Assembly (NCBI RefSeq): GCF_004798705.1
Contig: NZ_CP039290.1
Coordinates: 2,108,001-2,172,000, forward strand
Length of the DNA: 64,000 nt
DNA from: Arthrobacter sp. PAMC25564
Lineage (GTDB): Bacteria > Actinomycetota > Actinomycetes > Actinomycetales > Micrococcaceae
Direction of reading: 5' to 3'
Under the pieces are notes generated by a model. That model was not told the origin of the DNA. It saw only the letters and a program-made list of their open reading frames with translations, and ran no database searches. Positions 25,295 through 35,052 of this stretch are shown here, one piece after another. How positions within the stretch are numbered: the first letter of the stretch is position 1; every line of letters starts with the position of its first letter. The position numbers and the translations under genes are program-made.

Positions 25295-28233
25295 CCAGCC
25301 AGAACGCCCGCCTCGCCACCGGCGGCCGCATCGACCGCAGCATCACCTGGCGGTTCACCGTGGACGGCCAGGAATTCACCGGCCACCCCGGCGATACCAT
25401 CGCCTCGGCACTCCTGGCCAACGGCCGGATCAGCGCCGGCAACTCCCTTTACGAGGGCCGCCCCCGCGGCATCATGGCCGCCGGCGTCGAGGAACCCAAT
25501 GCCCTCGTGAAGGTCGCCGCCCGGTTCCCGGGGCACGTGGCCGAGTCCATGCTCCAGGCCACCACGGTGTCCCTCGTGGACGGACTCGCCGCCGAGCTGC
25601 TCAACGGACTTGGCAAGCTGGATCCGGACGAGGACCAGGCCGAATACGACAAGAAGTACGTCCACACCGACGTCCTGGTGGTGGGCGGCGGCGTTTCCGG
25701 CCTGGCCGCGGCCCGTGAAGCAGTCCGCACCGGTGCCCGCGTCATCCTGATCGATGACCAGCCCGAGCTCGGCGGCTCACTGCTTTCCGGCTCCACGGCC
25801 CCGGCGCTGCAGGACACCGTCGAGGGCAAGCCTGCCCTGGAATGGATCGCCGATGTGGAGGCGGAGCTGGTCTCCGCCGCCGAATGCACCGTGCTCAACC
25901 GCACCACGGCCTTCGGTTCCTACGACTCGAACTACTTCATCGCCGCGCAGAACCGCACGGACCACCTCTCCGGCCCCGCGGCGCCCGGTGTGTCCCGCCA
26001 GCGCATCTGGCACATCCGTGCCAAGCAGGTTGTGCTGGCCCCCGGCGCCCACGAGCGCCCGCTGGTCTTCGAAAACAACGACCGCCCCGGCATCATGCTC
26101 GCCTCCGCCGTCCGCAGCTACCTCAACCGCTACGCCGTGGCAGCCGGATCGAAGGTGGTCATCAGCACCACCAACGACTCCGCCTACGCACTCGCAGCGG
26201 ACCTGTTAGCAGCCGGGGTCACCGTGGCCGCCGTCGTGGACGCCCGTCCGCAGCTAAGCGAAACGGCAGCCGCCGCCGGCGCAGCAGGCATCCGGGTCCT
26301 GATCGGTGCCGCCGTTGCCGACACCGCCGGGGACAGCACCGGCCGCCTCGCCGGCGTCACCGTCCGCAGCATCAACGACGACGGCGAACTCACCTCCGGC
26401 GTCGAGCAGCTCGCCTGCGACCTGCTCGCCGTATCCGGCGGCTGGAGCCCGGTAGTCCACCTCCACTCCCAGCGCCAGGGCAAGCTCCGCTGGGACGAGG
26501 AACTCGCCGCCTTCGTGCCGGCCGCCGCGGTCAAGGACCAGCAGGTCGTGGGATCCGGCCGCGGCAGCTACGCACTGACGGACTGCCTGGCCGAGGGCAC
26601 CTCCGCCGGCGCAGCAGCCGCCATCGCCGCGGGCTTCACCTCCGCCGTCGTCCCCGCCGGGCCCAAGGCACCGGTGGCCTCCGCCCCGATCCGCCAGCTC
26701 TGGCTGGTCCCCGGCCAGGAAGGCACCCCCGGGCAGTGGCACCACCACTTCGTGGACTTCCAGCGCGACCAGTCCGTCGCCGACGTGATCCGCTCCACCG
26801 GGGCCGGGATGCGCTCCGTGGAACACGTCAAGCGCTACACCTCGATCAGCACCGCCAACGACCAGGGCAAGACCTCGGGCGTCAACGCCATCGGCGTCAT
26901 CGCAGCGGCGCTGAAGTCCGGCGGCGCGGAAACGGCCGGCATCGGCGGGATCGGCACCACGGCCTACCGTGCACCGTTCACCCCGGTGGCCTTCGCAGCC
27001 CTGGCCGGACGCCAGCGCGGGGAACTCTTCGACCCGGCCCGCAAAACGTCCGTCCACCCGTGGCACGTCGCCCAGGGAGCCTTGTTCGAGGACGTCGGAC
27101 AGTGGAAGCGCCCCTGGTACTACCCGCAGTCCGGCGAGGACATGGACACCGCGGTGCTGCGTGAATGCGCCGCCGTCCGCGACTCCGTGGGCTTCATGGA
27201 CGCCACCACGCTGGGCAAGATCGAGATCCGGGGCAAGGACGCCGGCGAATTCCTGAACCGCATCTACACCAACGCGTTCAAGAAGCTCGCCCCGGGCTCG
27301 GCCCGCTACGGCGTCATGTGCACCCCGGACGGCATGATCTTCGACGACGGCGTCACCTTGCGCCTGGACGAGGACCGCTTCTTCATGACCACCACCACCG
27401 GCGGCGCCGCCAAGGTCCTGGACTGGCTGGAGGAATGGCACCAGACCGAATGGCCCGAACTGGATGTGCACTGCACCTCCGTGACGGAACAGTGGACCAC
27501 CATCGCCGTCGTCGGCCCGAAGTCCCGTGCCGTGATCGCCAAGCTCGCCCCGCAGCTGGCCGCCGACGGCGGCCTGGACGCCGAGGCATTCCCGTTCATG
27601 ACCTTCCGGGAGACCACGCTGGCCTCCGGGGTGCAGGCGCGCATCTGCCGCATCTCCTTCTCCGGCGAACTGGCCTACGAGATCAACGTGCCGTCCTGGT
27701 ACGGGCTCAACACCTGGGAGTCCGTGGCCGCCGCCGGGGCAGAGTTCAACATCACCCCGTACGGCACCGAAACCATGCACGTGCTGCGCGCCGAAAAGGG
27801 TTACCCGATCGTCGGGCAGGACACCGACGGCACGGTCACCCCGCAGGATGCCGGCATGGAATGGGTCGTGTCCAAGGCCAAGGACTTCATCGGCAAGCGT
27901 TCCTACAACCGCAAGGACGCCGCCCGCACCGACCGCAAGCACCTGGTCAGCGTCCTCCCGGTGGACGGAACGATCCGCCTGCCTGAAGGAACGCAGCTCG
28001 TGGAAAAGGGCATCACCGTCAACCCCGCCTACGGCCCCGTGCCCATGCAGGGGTTCGTGACCTCCAGCTACCACAGTGCCGCGCTGGGCCGGTCCTTCGG
28101 CCTGGCCTTGATCCACAACGGCCGCAACCGCATCGGTGAGACCCTCGTGGCCTCAGTCGGAGACCAACTGGTCGACGTGGTTGTTGGCGAAACCGTACTT
28201 TTCGACGCTGAAGGGACCCGCAAAGATGGCTGA
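25291..28233 (+). CDS. soxA: Sarcosine oxidase, alpha subunit
   Basis: This 980-aa subunit starts at GTG 25291 behind GGAAGGAG. An N-terminal ferredoxin-like region ([25 protein letters not shown]) is followed by a pyridine-nucleotide oxidoreductase domain with [13 protein letters not shown] and [22 protein letters not shown]-terminal GcvT-like folate-binding domain (from about residue 600) carries [38 protein letters not shown]. The C-terminal domain binds THF, which captures the formaldehyde-level carbon. Length and order match the family. It overlaps soxG by 8 bp. Confidence 0.95.
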   Translation: MTSQNARLATGGRIDRSITWRFTVDGQEFTGHPGDTIASALLANGRISAGNSLYEGRPRGIMAAGVEEPNALVKVAARFPGHVAESMLQATTVSLVDGLAAELLNGLGKLDPDEDQAEYDKKYVHTDVLVVGGGVSGLAAAREAVRTGARVILIDDQPELGGSLLSGSTAPALQDTVEGKPALEWIADVEAELVSAAECTVLNRTTAFGSYDSNYFIAAQNRTDHLSGPAAPGVSRQRIWHIRAKQVVLAPGAHERPLVFENNDRPGIMLASAVRSYLNRYAVAAGSKVVISTTNDSAYALAADLLAAGVTVAAVVDARPQLSETAAAAGAAGIRVLIGAAVADTAGDSTGRLAGVTVRSINDDGELTSGVEQLACDLLAVSGGWSPVVHLHSQRQGKLRWDEELAAFVPAAAVKDQQVVGSGRGSYALTDCLAEGTSAGAAAAIAAGFTSAVVPAGPKAPVASAPIRQLWLVPGQEGTPGQWHHHFVDFQRDQSVADVIRSTGAGMRSVEHVKRYTSISTANDQGKTSGVNAIGVIAAALKSGGAETAGIGGIGTTAYRAPFTPVAFAALAGRQRGELFDPARKTSVHPWHVAQGALFEDVGQWKRPWYYPQSGEDMDTAVLRECAAVRDSVGFMDATTLGKIEIRGKDAGEFLNRIYTNAFKKLAPGSARYGVMCTPDGMIFDDGVTLRLDEDRFFMTTTTGGAAKVLDWLEEWHQTEWPELDVHCTSVTEQWTTIAVVGPKSRAVIAKLAPQLAADGGLDAEAFPFMTFRETTLASGVQARICRISFSGELAYEINVPSWYGLNTWESVAAAGAEFNITPYGTETMHVLRAEKGYPIVGQDTDGTVTPQDAGMEWVVSKAKDFIGKRSYNRKDAARTDRKHLVSVLPVDGTIRLPEGTQLVEKGITVNPAYGPVPMQGFVTSSYHSAALGRSFGLALIHNGRNRIGETLVASVGDQLVDVVVGETVLFDAEGTRKDG

Positions 28234-28873
28234 GACAACCGCACCAGCAGAAGCACACGTCAACGGACTCCGGGCTGCCCGACGCAGCCCGGCCTCGCAC
28301 CTCGCCGAGGCCTTCGCGGCCGGCTCCGTGCCGGGTACCGTGGAGCTGAAGGAAATCCCGTACCAGACGATGGTGGGGATCCGCGTTGAGCGAGGTTCCG
28401 ACGCCGGGACGCGCATCGCATCCGTGACCGGCGGGCTGCCGGCCTCCTGCGGCGACGTCAACGGGGCTGCGGTCAACGGCGCTGCCGTTTTGTGGCTCGG
28501 ACCCACAGAGTTCATGGTCGTCGCCCCGGAGGAGTCGCACGACTCCCTCGGCGGATCGCTGGTCAGCGATCTCACGGCGGCACTGGGCACCGGCGAAGGC
28601 CAGGTCGTGGACCTCTCCGCCAACCGCACCACCTTCGAACTCGCCGGCCCCCGGGCCCGTGCAGTACTCGAGAAGAGCTGCTCGCTGGACCTCCACCCGT
28701 CGGTGTTCAAGACCGGGACCGCCCTGGCCACGGAAATCGGACACATACCGGCCGTGCTCTGGAAGACCGCGGAGGAGACCTACCGGATCTTACCGAGGGC
28801 CTCGTTCGCCGAGTTCCTGGGGCGCTGGCTCCTGGACTCCATGCGGGAGTACGCCTCACCAGAGGTCCCCTAA
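28226..28873 (+). CDS. soxG: Sarcosine oxidase, gamma subunit
   Basis: The 215-aa subunit starts at ATG 28226, inside the end of soxA. It is a GcvT-like protein with the SoxG motifs [48 protein letters not shown] and the C-terminal [24 protein letters not shown]. It completes the heterotetramer. The next gene, sdaA, starts at the base after its stop. Confidence 0.95.
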   Translation: MAETTAPAEAHVNGLRAARRSPASHLAEAFAAGSVPGTVELKEIPYQTMVGIRVERGSDAGTRIASVTGGLPASCGDVNGAAVNGAAVLWLGPTEFMVVAPEESHDSLGGSLVSDLTAALGTGEGQVVDLSANRTTFELAGPRARAVLEKSCSLDLHPSVFKTGTALATEIGHIPAVLWKTAEETYRILPRASFAEFLGRWLLDSMREYASPEVP

Positions 28874-30265
28874 ATGGCCCTGAGCGTGCTCGACCTGTTT
28901 TCTGTTGGCATCGGGCCCTCGTCCTCACACACGGTCGGCCCGATGCGGGCAGCGAAGCAGTTCACGGACGGTCTTGAATCGTCCGGCCAGCTTGCGGCCA
29001 CGGTACGCGTCCAGGCCGAGCTTTTCGGCTCCCTGGGCGCCACCGGCCGCGGCCACGGCTCGGACAAGGCCGTGGTGCTGGGGCTGCAGGGACAGTCCCC
29101 GGAAACCGTGGACACCCGCACCGCCGACGACCAGGTTGCCGCTGCCGCCCTCGACGCCGAGCTGCGCCTGGGCGGCAGCCACCGGGTGGACTTCAACTGG
29201 GACGAGGACGTGGTCCTGCACCGCCGCAAGTCCCTGCCGGCCCATCCGAACGGCATGACCTTCCGCGCGCTGGACCACACCGGGGAGGTGCTGGCCGAAC
29301 GCAGCTACTACTCCATCGGCGGCGGCTTCGTCGTGGCCGGCGACGCCGCCGGCACGGACAAGGTTGTCGCCGACACCACCGTGCTCCCCTACCCCTTCAC
29401 CACGGCGGATGAGCTCCTGGCGACCTGCGCCCGCGAAGGCAAGTCCATCTCCGACATCATGCTCGCCAACGAACTCGTCTGGCGCAGCGAAGCCGAACTC
29501 CGGGAGAAACTGCTGGCGCTCTGGGCGGTCATGCGCGAATGCGTCGACAACGGCTGCGCCGCCGAGGGCATCCTGCCGGGCGGGCTGAACGTCAGGCGGC
29601 GGGCGCCGTCGCTGTTCAGGACGCTCTCGGCCACCGACGCGGAACTGGACGGCTCGGCCTCGGCCGACCCGCTGCTCGCGATGGAGTGGGTAAACCTGTT
29701 CGCCCTGGCCGTGAACGAGGAAAACGCCGCGGGCGGCCGGATCGTCACCGCGCCCACCAACGGTGCGGCGGGGATCGTGCCGGCGGTCCTGCACTACTAC
29801 ACGAAGTTTGTGCCGGGCGCCAACGACGACGGGGTCATCCGCTTCCTGCTGGCCGCGGCCGCCGTCGGAATCCTGTTCAAGATCAACGCCTCCATCTCCG
29901 GGGCCGAGGTCGGCTGCCAGGGCGAAGTCGGATCGGCCTGCTCCATGGCGGCCGCCGGGCTCTGCGAAGTCCTCGGCGGCACCCCGGCGCAGGTGGAAAA
30001 CGCCGCCGAAGTCGGCATCGAACACAACCTGGGCCTGACCTGCGACCCGGTGGGCGGGCTCGTGCAGATCCCCTGCATCGAACGCAACGCCATCGCCAGC
30101 GTCAAAGCCATCAACGCCGCCCGGCTGTCCCTGCACGGCGACGGCAGCCACAAAGTATCCCTCGACAAAGCCATCAAAACCATGCGCGAGACAGGAGCAG
30201 ACATGAAAACCAAATACAAGGAAACCTCCCGCGGAGGCCTCGCCGTGAACGTGATCGAGTGCTGA
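28874..30265 (+). CDS. sdaA: L-serine dehydratase (iron-sulfur, single chain)
   Basis: This 463-aa enzyme converts L-serine to pyruvate and ammonia with a [4Fe-4S] cluster. [27 protein letters not shown] is the standard N-terminal beta-domain start. Later motifs are [42 protein letters not shown] and [18 protein letters not shown] with cluster cysteines. It follows soxG directly and would feed the serine made by GlyA into central metabolism. A degraded copy of its 3' end lies at 30964-31212. Confidence 0.95.
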   Translation: MALSVLDLFSVGIGPSSSHTVGPMRAAKQFTDGLESSGQLAATVRVQAELFGSLGATGRGHGSDKAVVLGLQGQSPETVDTRTADDQVAAAALDAELRLGGSHRVDFNWDEDVVLHRRKSLPAHPNGMTFRALDHTGEVLAERSYYSIGGGFVVAGDAAGTDKVVADTTVLPYPFTTADELLATCAREGKSISDIMLANELVWRSEAELREKLLALWAVMRECVDNGCAAEGILPGGLNVRRRAPSLFRTLSATDAELDGSASADPLLAMEWVNLFALAVNEENAAGGRIVTAPTNGAAGIVPAVLHYYTKFVPGANDDGVIRFLLAAAAVGILFKINASISGAEVGCQGEVGSACSMAAAGLCEVLGGTPAQVENAAEVGIEHNLGLTCDPVGGLVQIPCIERNAIASVKAINAARLSLHGDGSHKVSLDKAIKTMRETGADMKTKYKETSRGGLAVNVIEC

Positions 30266-30426
30266 ACCATGACAGCCATCCAGACTGAAACCAAGCCTCG
30301 GACGGCACCCGCGCAGGCGCGCGGCGTGGAGGGCACAAATCCGTCCCGGCGTGCGTCGGTGCCACGTGACACGCGGAGCCCTTTCCGGGACACCACTTCG
30401 GACCAACAACTTTGCGAGGACTCCCC

Positions 30427-30912
30427 ATGACCGCTCTGCACTCCATTCAACTCACCCTCATCGACGGCACGGAAACTGACTTCGGCCGCTTCAAGGGGGA
30501 GGTGGTGCTGGTGGTGAACGTCGCGTCCCAGTGCGGATTCACGCCGCAGTATGCAGGGCTCGAGGCACTCCACAACAAGTTCCGGGAGCAGGGCTTCGCG
30601 GTGCTGGGGGTGCCGTGCAACCAGTTCGCCGGGCAGGAGCCGGGGGCTGACGCCGAGATCGCCGAGTTCTGCGAACGCAACTTCGGCGTGACTTTTCCGC
30701 TGACCGCCAAGGCGGACGTCCATGGCGAGGACCAGCACCCGCTCTACGCAGAGCTGACCAAGTTCAAGAACGCCGATCTTCCCGACCAGGTGCAGTGGAA
30801 TTTCGAGAAGTTCCTGGTGAACCGAGACGGCGGGGTTGTAGCGCGCTTTACCCCTGCCGTGGAGCCTGACTCGCCCGAGGTCATTGACGCCGTCCAGGCA
30901 GCCCTCGCATGA
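30427..30912 (+). CDS. Glutathione-peroxidase-like thiol peroxidase
   Basis: The 161-aa thioredoxin-fold peroxidase starts at ATG 30427. The peroxidatic Cys36 lies in [12 protein letters not shown], so it is a cysteine rather than selenocysteine form. [14 protein letters not shown] and [18 protein letters not shown] are the usual catalytic segments. Many bacterial members use thioredoxin or mycothiol rather than glutathione. Its place inside the sarcosine oxidase operon suggests removal of the H2O2 formed there. It separates sdaA from the sdaA relic, so it entered after an sdaA duplication or brought one with it. A 53-codon frame at 30269-30430 between sdaA and this gene has no support. Confidence 0.9.
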   Translation: MTALHSIQLTLIDGTETDFGRFKGEVVLVVNVASQCGFTPQYAGLEALHNKFREQGFAVLGVPCNQFAGQEPGADAEIAEFCERNFGVTFPLTAKADVHGEDQHPLYAELTKFKNADLPDQVQWNFEKFLVNRDGGVVARFTPAVEPDSPEVIDAVQAALA

Positions 30913-30963
30913 TCCTGGCAGGACCAGAGACAAGGCCCCGGACCTATTCCTAAGTATGCTTAC

Positions 30964-31212
30964 TCCGGCGCAGGTGGAGAACGCCGCCGAAGTCGGAATC
31001 GAGCACAACCTGGGGCTGACCTGCGACCCCGTGGGCGGGCTGGTGCAGATCCCTGCATCGAACGCAATGCGATCGCCAGCGTCAAAGCAATCAACGCCAA
31101 AGTGTGGCCCGACAAAGCCATCAAGACCATGCGCGAGACAGGAGCAGACATGAAAGCCAAATACAAGGAGACCTCCCGCGGAGGCCTTGCCATGAACGTG
31201 ATCGAGTGCTGA
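30964..31212 (+). pseudogene. Degraded 3' fragment of sdaA
   Basis: The fragment repeats the last roughly 280 bp of sdaA (from 29985), including [31 protein letters not shown] and the terminal [20 protein letters not shown]. It lacks one C in the ATCCCCTGC stretch, which shifts the frame, and about 35 bp corresponding to [11 protein letters not shown]. Many silent differences show it is not a fresh duplicate. It ends GTGCTGAACC just before purU, as the intact gene ends at 30266-30275. Confidence 0.9.
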
Positions 31213-31215
31213 ACC

Positions 31216-32100
31216 GTGGATACCTTCAATAGCAGCGCCGCTGAATACGTTCTGAGCCTTGATTGCCCGGAAACACGGGGAATCGTCCACGCCGTGTCCG
31301 GATTCCTGCTGGAACAGGGCTGCGACATCCTGGAGAGCAAGCAATTCGACTCCCAGCCGGACCGCCACTTCTTCATGCGGATCCATTTTGCTTCAGCCGG
31401 GGACTCCCGCGGCGGACCGGCCACCCTCGATTCGCTCCGGCGGGCCTTCGTGCCCGTGGTCGAAAAATTCGGCATGCACTGGCACCTTCGCGCACACGGG
31501 GAGAAACACCGGGTCCTGATCATGGTCTCCAAATTCGAGCACTGCCTCAACGACCTGCTGTTCCGCGCCCGCATCGGCGAACTGCCCATCGACATCGTCG
31601 GGGTCGTCTCGAACCATCCCGACCACCGGGGGATCGTCGAATGGCACGGCATCCCCTTCTTCCACGTGCCGGTCACGGCAGACACCAAGCCCGAGGCCGA
31701 GGCCCGCCTCCTGGAACTGGTGGACGAGTTCGATGTGGAGCTTGTGGTGTTGGCCCGTTACATGCAGGTCCTCAGCGACAACCTGACCCGCCGTCTGGAT
31801 GGCCGCGCCATCAACATCCATCACTCCTTCCTGCCCAGCTTCAAAGGTGCGAAGCCCTACCACCAGGCGCACGCCCGCGGCGTGAAGACCGTCGGCGCCA
31901 CCGCCCACTACGTCAACGCGGACCTCGACGAAGGGCCCATCATCTCCCAGCAGGTGGTGGAGGTGGACCACACCTACTCCGCCGAGGACCTTGTGGCCGC
32001 CGGACGCGACACCGAGCGCAAAGCACTCTCCAACGCTGTCCGCTGGCACTGCGAGGGACGCGTCTTCCTCCAAGGTAACCGGACCGTCGTACTGAAATAG
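31216..32100 (+). CDS. purU: Formyltetrahydrofolate deformylase
   Basis: This 294-aa enzyme hydrolyses 10-formyl-THF to formate and THF. It has an N-terminal ACT domain (YVLSLDCPETRGIVHAVSGFLLEQGCDI) and a C-terminal formyltransferase-like domain with VVSNHPDH, ARYMQVLS and NIHHSFLPSFKGAKPYHQA. It starts at GTG 31216, directly after the sdaA relic. In this operon it would regenerate THF for sarcosine oxidase when methylene-THF is in excess. Confidence 0.95.
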   Translation: MDTFNSSAAEYVLSLDCPETRGIVHAVSGFLLEQGCDILESKQFDSQPDRHFFMRIHFASAGDSRGGPATLDSLRRAFVPVVEKFGMHWHLRAHGEKHRVLIMVSKFEHCLNDLLFRARIGELPIDIVGVVSNHPDHRGIVEWHGIPFFHVPVTADTKPEAEARLLELVDEFDVELVVLARYMQVLSDNLTRRLDGRAINIHHSFLPSFKGAKPYHQAHARGVKTVGATAHYVNADLDEGPIISQQVVEVDHTYSAEDLVAAGRDTERKALSNAVRWHCEGRVFLQGNRTVVLK

Positions 32101-32181
32101 CTTCGGATCCAACCAGGAGTCCGGCGGGAGCCGTGTCACCCCGGCGCTTGTCACCACCCACAACAACGAAAGAGACATCCA

Positions 32182-33081
32182 GTGAATCAGTCACTTCCCC
32201 GGGTCACGGGCAGCAGCCGCGTCAAGCGCGGCATGGCGGAGATGCTCAAGGGCGGCGTCATCATGGACGTCGTCAACGTCGAGCAGGCCCGCATCGCCGA
32301 GGATGCCGGTGCCGTGGCCGTCATGGCGCTGGAACGCGTTCCCGCCGATATCCGCGCCCAGGGCGGCGTGTCCCGCATGTCGGATCCGGACATGATCGAT
32401 GCGATCATCGCCGCCGTCTCCGTCCCGGTCATGGCGAAGGCCCGGATCGGCCACTTCGTCGAGGCCCAGGTCCTGCAGTCCCTCGGCGTGGACTACATCG
32501 ACGAGTCCGAGGTGCTGACCCCGGCCGACTACACCAACCACATCGACAAGTGGAACTTCACGGTTCCCTTCGTCTGTGGCGCCACCAACCTGGGTGAGGC
32601 GCTGCGCCGCATCAACGAGGGCGCGGCGATGATCCGCTCCAAGGGCGAGGCCGGCACCGGGGACGTCTCCAACGCCACCACCCACATGCGCCAGATCCGC
32701 GCGGAGATCAAGAAGCTTGCCGGCATGGCCGAGGATGAGCTCTACGTCGCCGCCAAGGAACTGCAGGCACCGTACGAACTGGTCAAGGAAGTTGCCGCCA
32801 CCGGCAAGCTCCCCGTCGTCCTCTTCACCGCCGGCGGCATCGCCACCCCGGCCGACGCGGCGATGATGATGCAGCTTGGCGCCGACGGCGTGTTCGTCGG
32901 CTCGGGCATCTTCAAGTCCGGCAACCCGGCCCAGCGTGCCGCCGCCGTCGTGAAGGCCACCACCTTCTTCGACGACCCGGACGAGATCGCCAAGGCCTCC
33001 CGCGGTCTGGGCGAAGCGATGGTCGGCATCAACGTGGACGAAATCCCGCAGCCGCACCGCCTCGCCGAGCGCGGCTGGTAG
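32182..33081 (+). CDS. pdxS: Pyridoxal 5'-phosphate synthase lyase subunit
   Basis: This 299-aa (beta/alpha)8 protein makes PLP from ribose 5-phosphate, glyceraldehyde 3-phosphate and ammonia, with PdxT as glutaminase. Highly conserved motifs are [62 protein letters not shown] and [30 protein letters not shown]. No pdxT follows in this window. It may supply PLP for GlyA, or be the main copy that happens to lie here. Confidence 0.95.
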   Translation: MNQSLPRVTGSSRVKRGMAEMLKGGVIMDVVNVEQARIAEDAGAVAVMALERVPADIRAQGGVSRMSDPDMIDAIIAAVSVPVMAKARIGHFVEAQVLQSLGVDYIDESEVLTPADYTNHIDKWNFTVPFVCGATNLGEALRRINEGAAMIRSKGEAGTGDVSNATTHMRQIRAEIKKLAGMAEDELYVAAKELQAPYELVKEVAATGKLPVVLFTAGGIATPADAAMMMQLGADGVFVGSGIFKSGNPAQRAAAVVKATTFFDDPDEIAKASRGLGEAMVGINVDEIPQPHRLAERGW

Positions 33082-33106
33082 CAACACCACTCTGAAAGGA
33101 ACCGCC

Positions 33107-33316
33107 TTGATAATCCGCCATGACGACTGGTCCCGCCTGATCGGGGCAACAGTCGAAATCCGGCGCCAGGGAGACCCCGTCCGCACCGGCCGCGTTGACC
33201 ACGCCACAAAAGACTCCAACATCCTCTGGCTCGCCCAGGAAGGTAACAACCCACGGAAAATGATCGACAAAGCCCAAGGCTACGAAGCATGGGCCGTCTC
33301 CGCGTTGATTCGCTGA
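33107..33316 (+). CDS. Small hypothetical protein
   Basis: The 69-aa protein starts 26 bp after pdxS behind GAAAGGA. It is mostly beta-like (LIGATVEIRRQGDPVRTGRVDHATKDSNILWLAQEG) and resembles a small SH3-like or regulatory fold, though no family is recognised. The spacing suggests it ends the sox operon. Confidence 0.65.
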   Translation: MIIRHDDWSRLIGATVEIRRQGDPVRTGRVDHATKDSNILWLAQEGNNPRKMIDKAQGYEAWAVSALIR

Positions 33317-33511
33317 CTTTGGGCAAGCGCGGGAAAGCAGCGCATCCCTTCCCCGGATGAACGTCCGGCGCTAACCGCCGTCGTGCTTGCGTCAAGGATG
33401 CCGCGTGACCTGTTGCCTCTGCCTGGCTGTAACTTTAGTTGGAAATGGCGGTTCCCACGTTGCGGGATGGGTCTATCAGCGGGCGCGTCAACGTCGTCGG
33501 TGCCCAGACGT
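33317..33511. other. Intergenic stretch with an orphan transposon end
   Basis: TGTAACTTT (33428) followed by AAATGGCGGTT (33443-33453) matches the left end of the inner transposon in layout (TGTGACTGTT then GAATGGCGGTT), one base shorter. No partner end is found to the right. It marks a third, decayed element next to the resolvase fragments. Confidence 0.5.
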
Positions 33512-33793
33512 TTACCGGGACAGCAGCTTTTCGCCGTCCGGACGCAGTTCCCCGGTGGGTGATACGTGCCGGTACAGCGTTTGGCGGGTGATGCCCAGCT
33601 TCTGGCAGAGTTCGCTCACTTTTGTATTGGGCTTGCCCATGGAGGCCATGGCGAGCCGGAGTTTCGCCGGGGTCTCTTGTAGGGGCGTCCGCCGTTGCGG
33701 GCGCGGGCGGAGGCGAGGCCGGCGATAGTTCGTTCGGAGATGAGTTCGCGTTCGAACTCGGCGAGGGCAGCGAAGATCCCGAAGACCAGTTTG
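33512..33793 (-). pseudogene. C-terminal half of a serine resolvase gene, frameshifted
   Basis: The minus strand reads KLVFGIFAALAEFERELISERTIAGLASARARNGGRPYKR from 33793, then loses frame near 33680. The helix-turn-helix part (MASMGKPNTKVSELCQKLGITRQTLYRH) continues in another frame to the stop at 33512. The catalytic serine half is missing. A fragment of a resolvase N-terminal half lies head-to-head with it on the plus strand. Confidence 0.85.
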
Positions 33794-33813
33794 GGCCGGA
33801 AAGCAGGCTCCCT

Positions 33814-33906
33814 GCGTCCCAGCTGCAACGGGACGCGTTGGTCGCTGCCGGCGTACAGAAACGCGACGTCTTCGCCGACGTGACTTCCGGAAGCAAGACG
33901 GCCATC
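33814..33906 (+). pseudogene. N-terminal-half fragment of a serine resolvase gene
   Basis: The plus strand reads QLQRDALVAAGVQKRDVFADVTSGSKTAI, nearly identical to the matching part of the outer resolvase at 4524-5111 (QLDALVDAGVQKRDVFADVTSGSKAAI). Neither the serine-bearing start nor the rest follows. It begins about 20 bp from the opposite-strand C-terminal fragment. Confidence 0.8.
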
Positions 33907-34224
33907 CGAGTTGCGTCCACTGACCTCGCTGCGCTCGGGCAGTACAAGCGCTTTTTTCTTTTCTTTTTTGCTGGTGTCCTGCGGATCGTACGTGCCCGCT
34001 CCACCGGTTCAACCGTCCTGCGGACGGCCGCGCACCGGATGCCTTGGGTCGGCGCTGCGCTTATTTCCTCCCACAATCCATCCGCTGCTTGCCCTTCGGG
34101 TTGCGCCGGCTCCGTCGGGCACAGCTACGCGATGCTCCGCCAGCAGGCAAAAAACATGGTGGGGGAGAGGGATAGCCGGTATGCCAGGCACCCGCCCCGC
34201 CCGAGCGAAACGGAGCATCACCTC
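33907..34224. other. Non-coding stretch after the resolvase fragments
   Basis: Nothing is recognised apart from a pyrimidine-rich run (TTTTTTCTTTTCTTTTTT at 33951-33968). It may hold the promoter of the gene that follows. Confidence 0.4.
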
Positions 34225-34653
34225 ATGAGCACACAAACCGTGACCCAGACAGCCACAGCCGACACGGCGGAACGGGTCACTGCCCCGGTTCTTCCCGCCG
34301 ATGACAGGGCAGGGGACGGGTACGACTGGATGGACACCCTCGACGGCACCGCCTGGTCGGTCCTGCCGAACTGGGGCAGCGAAGGCTGGGACGCCGGATG
34401 CTGGCCCTACATCATCTTCGCCGTTGCCCGCAGCCGTGACGTGAGCGGGGAACTGTTCGGCTATGGAACCTGCGTCGAGGGTGACACCTCGACCTGCTGG
34501 TTCCGGTCCCAGGGCGCCTGCTTCGAAGCGATCACCGCCGAGGTTTTCCTCCATTGGGCCTCCGGCCGGTCCGACGGCCCGGACAGCCTCCCCGCCACAG
34601 CCGCGGAACTGCCTGACCAGGACCGCAGGCCGTATCCGGGCTGGACCAGCTAA
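34225..34653 (+). CDS. Hypothetical protein
   Basis: The 142-aa protein is taken to start at ATG 34225. The first 35 residues are Thr/Ala-rich and probably disordered. The rest is tryptophan-rich (YDWMDTLDGTAWSVLPNWGSEGWDAGCWPY) with paired cysteines (YGTCVEGDTSTCWFRSQGAC), and then ITAEVFLHWASG. No family is recognised. It stands alone between resolvase debris and a perfect 28-bp palindrome, so it may be accessory DNA from the lost element. Confidence 0.6.
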   Translation: MSTQTVTQTATADTAERVTAPVLPADDRAGDGYDWMDTLDGTAWSVLPNWGSEGWDAGCWPYIIFAVARSRDVSGELFGYGTCVEGDTSTCWFRSQGACFEAITAEVFLHWASGRSDGPDSLPATAAELPDQDRRPYPGWTS

Positions 34654-34662
34654 AAGCCCTTG

Positions 34663-34690
34663 GTGTCCCGGCCAGCGCTGGCCGGGACAC
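34663..34690 (+). terminator. Perfect 28-bp palindrome, probable terminator
   Basis: GTGTCCCGGCCAGC and GCTGGCCGGGACAC are exact reverse complements with no spacer, 10 bp after the stop of the hypothetical gene. Confidence 0.6.
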
Positions 34691-34735
34691 AGGAGCGGCA
34701 CACAGATACCCGTTGACAACATCATTGAGATTCCT

Positions 34736-35052
34736 TCGGGATCAACGGCCTGGGCGCCACCCTCATGATTGTGATGTTCTCGATGACGGCCGGGCTCACG
34801 GGCCTCGAAATCGGCGTCGCGGGCGGGACCGCCGTCGTGGGGCAGCGGCTCCTCGATGCGGTGTTCGGCGAGGATGCCGTGCGCCGCCTGGCCAGGACCG
34901 CGCGGGAAGACCTGCACACCCGCTGCCAGGGCCTGCTCAGGGCCGAGCAGCAGCAGCGTTTCCTGGCCCGGCTCGACCGCTCCGGGGGCGTGCCGCCGGA
35001 TGTGCTCGCGGCGCACGCCACGGCGCTGCGCCGGCTGGCGGCATCCGCGTGA
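34736..35052 (+). pseudogene. C-terminal stump of a dynamin-like GTPase gene
   Basis: The frame opens inside the protein (INGLGATLMIVMFSMTAGLTGLEIGVAGGTAVVGQRLL) and ends AALRRLAASA. A hydrophobic segment followed by an alpha-helical tail (VRRLARTAREDLHTRCQGLL) is typical of the C-terminus of the dynamin-like or ABC-transporter-annotated protein that precedes the YfjP-type GTPase gene in related actinobacteria. The N-terminal GTPase part is missing, apparently replaced by the mobile-element scar to the left. The ATG at 34765 could start a 95-aa peptide. Its stop overlaps the next start (GTGA). Confidence 0.65.

Noticed and set aside
25842..27164. Plus-strand frame of 440 codons inside soxA
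   Set aside because: It lies in another frame of an intact, highly conserved soxA; its composition is typical of a GC shadow.
30269..30430. 53-codon ORF between sdaA and the peroxidase gene
   Set aside because: No homology or clear ribosome-binding site, and it overlaps the peroxidase start; it is probably junction sequence.
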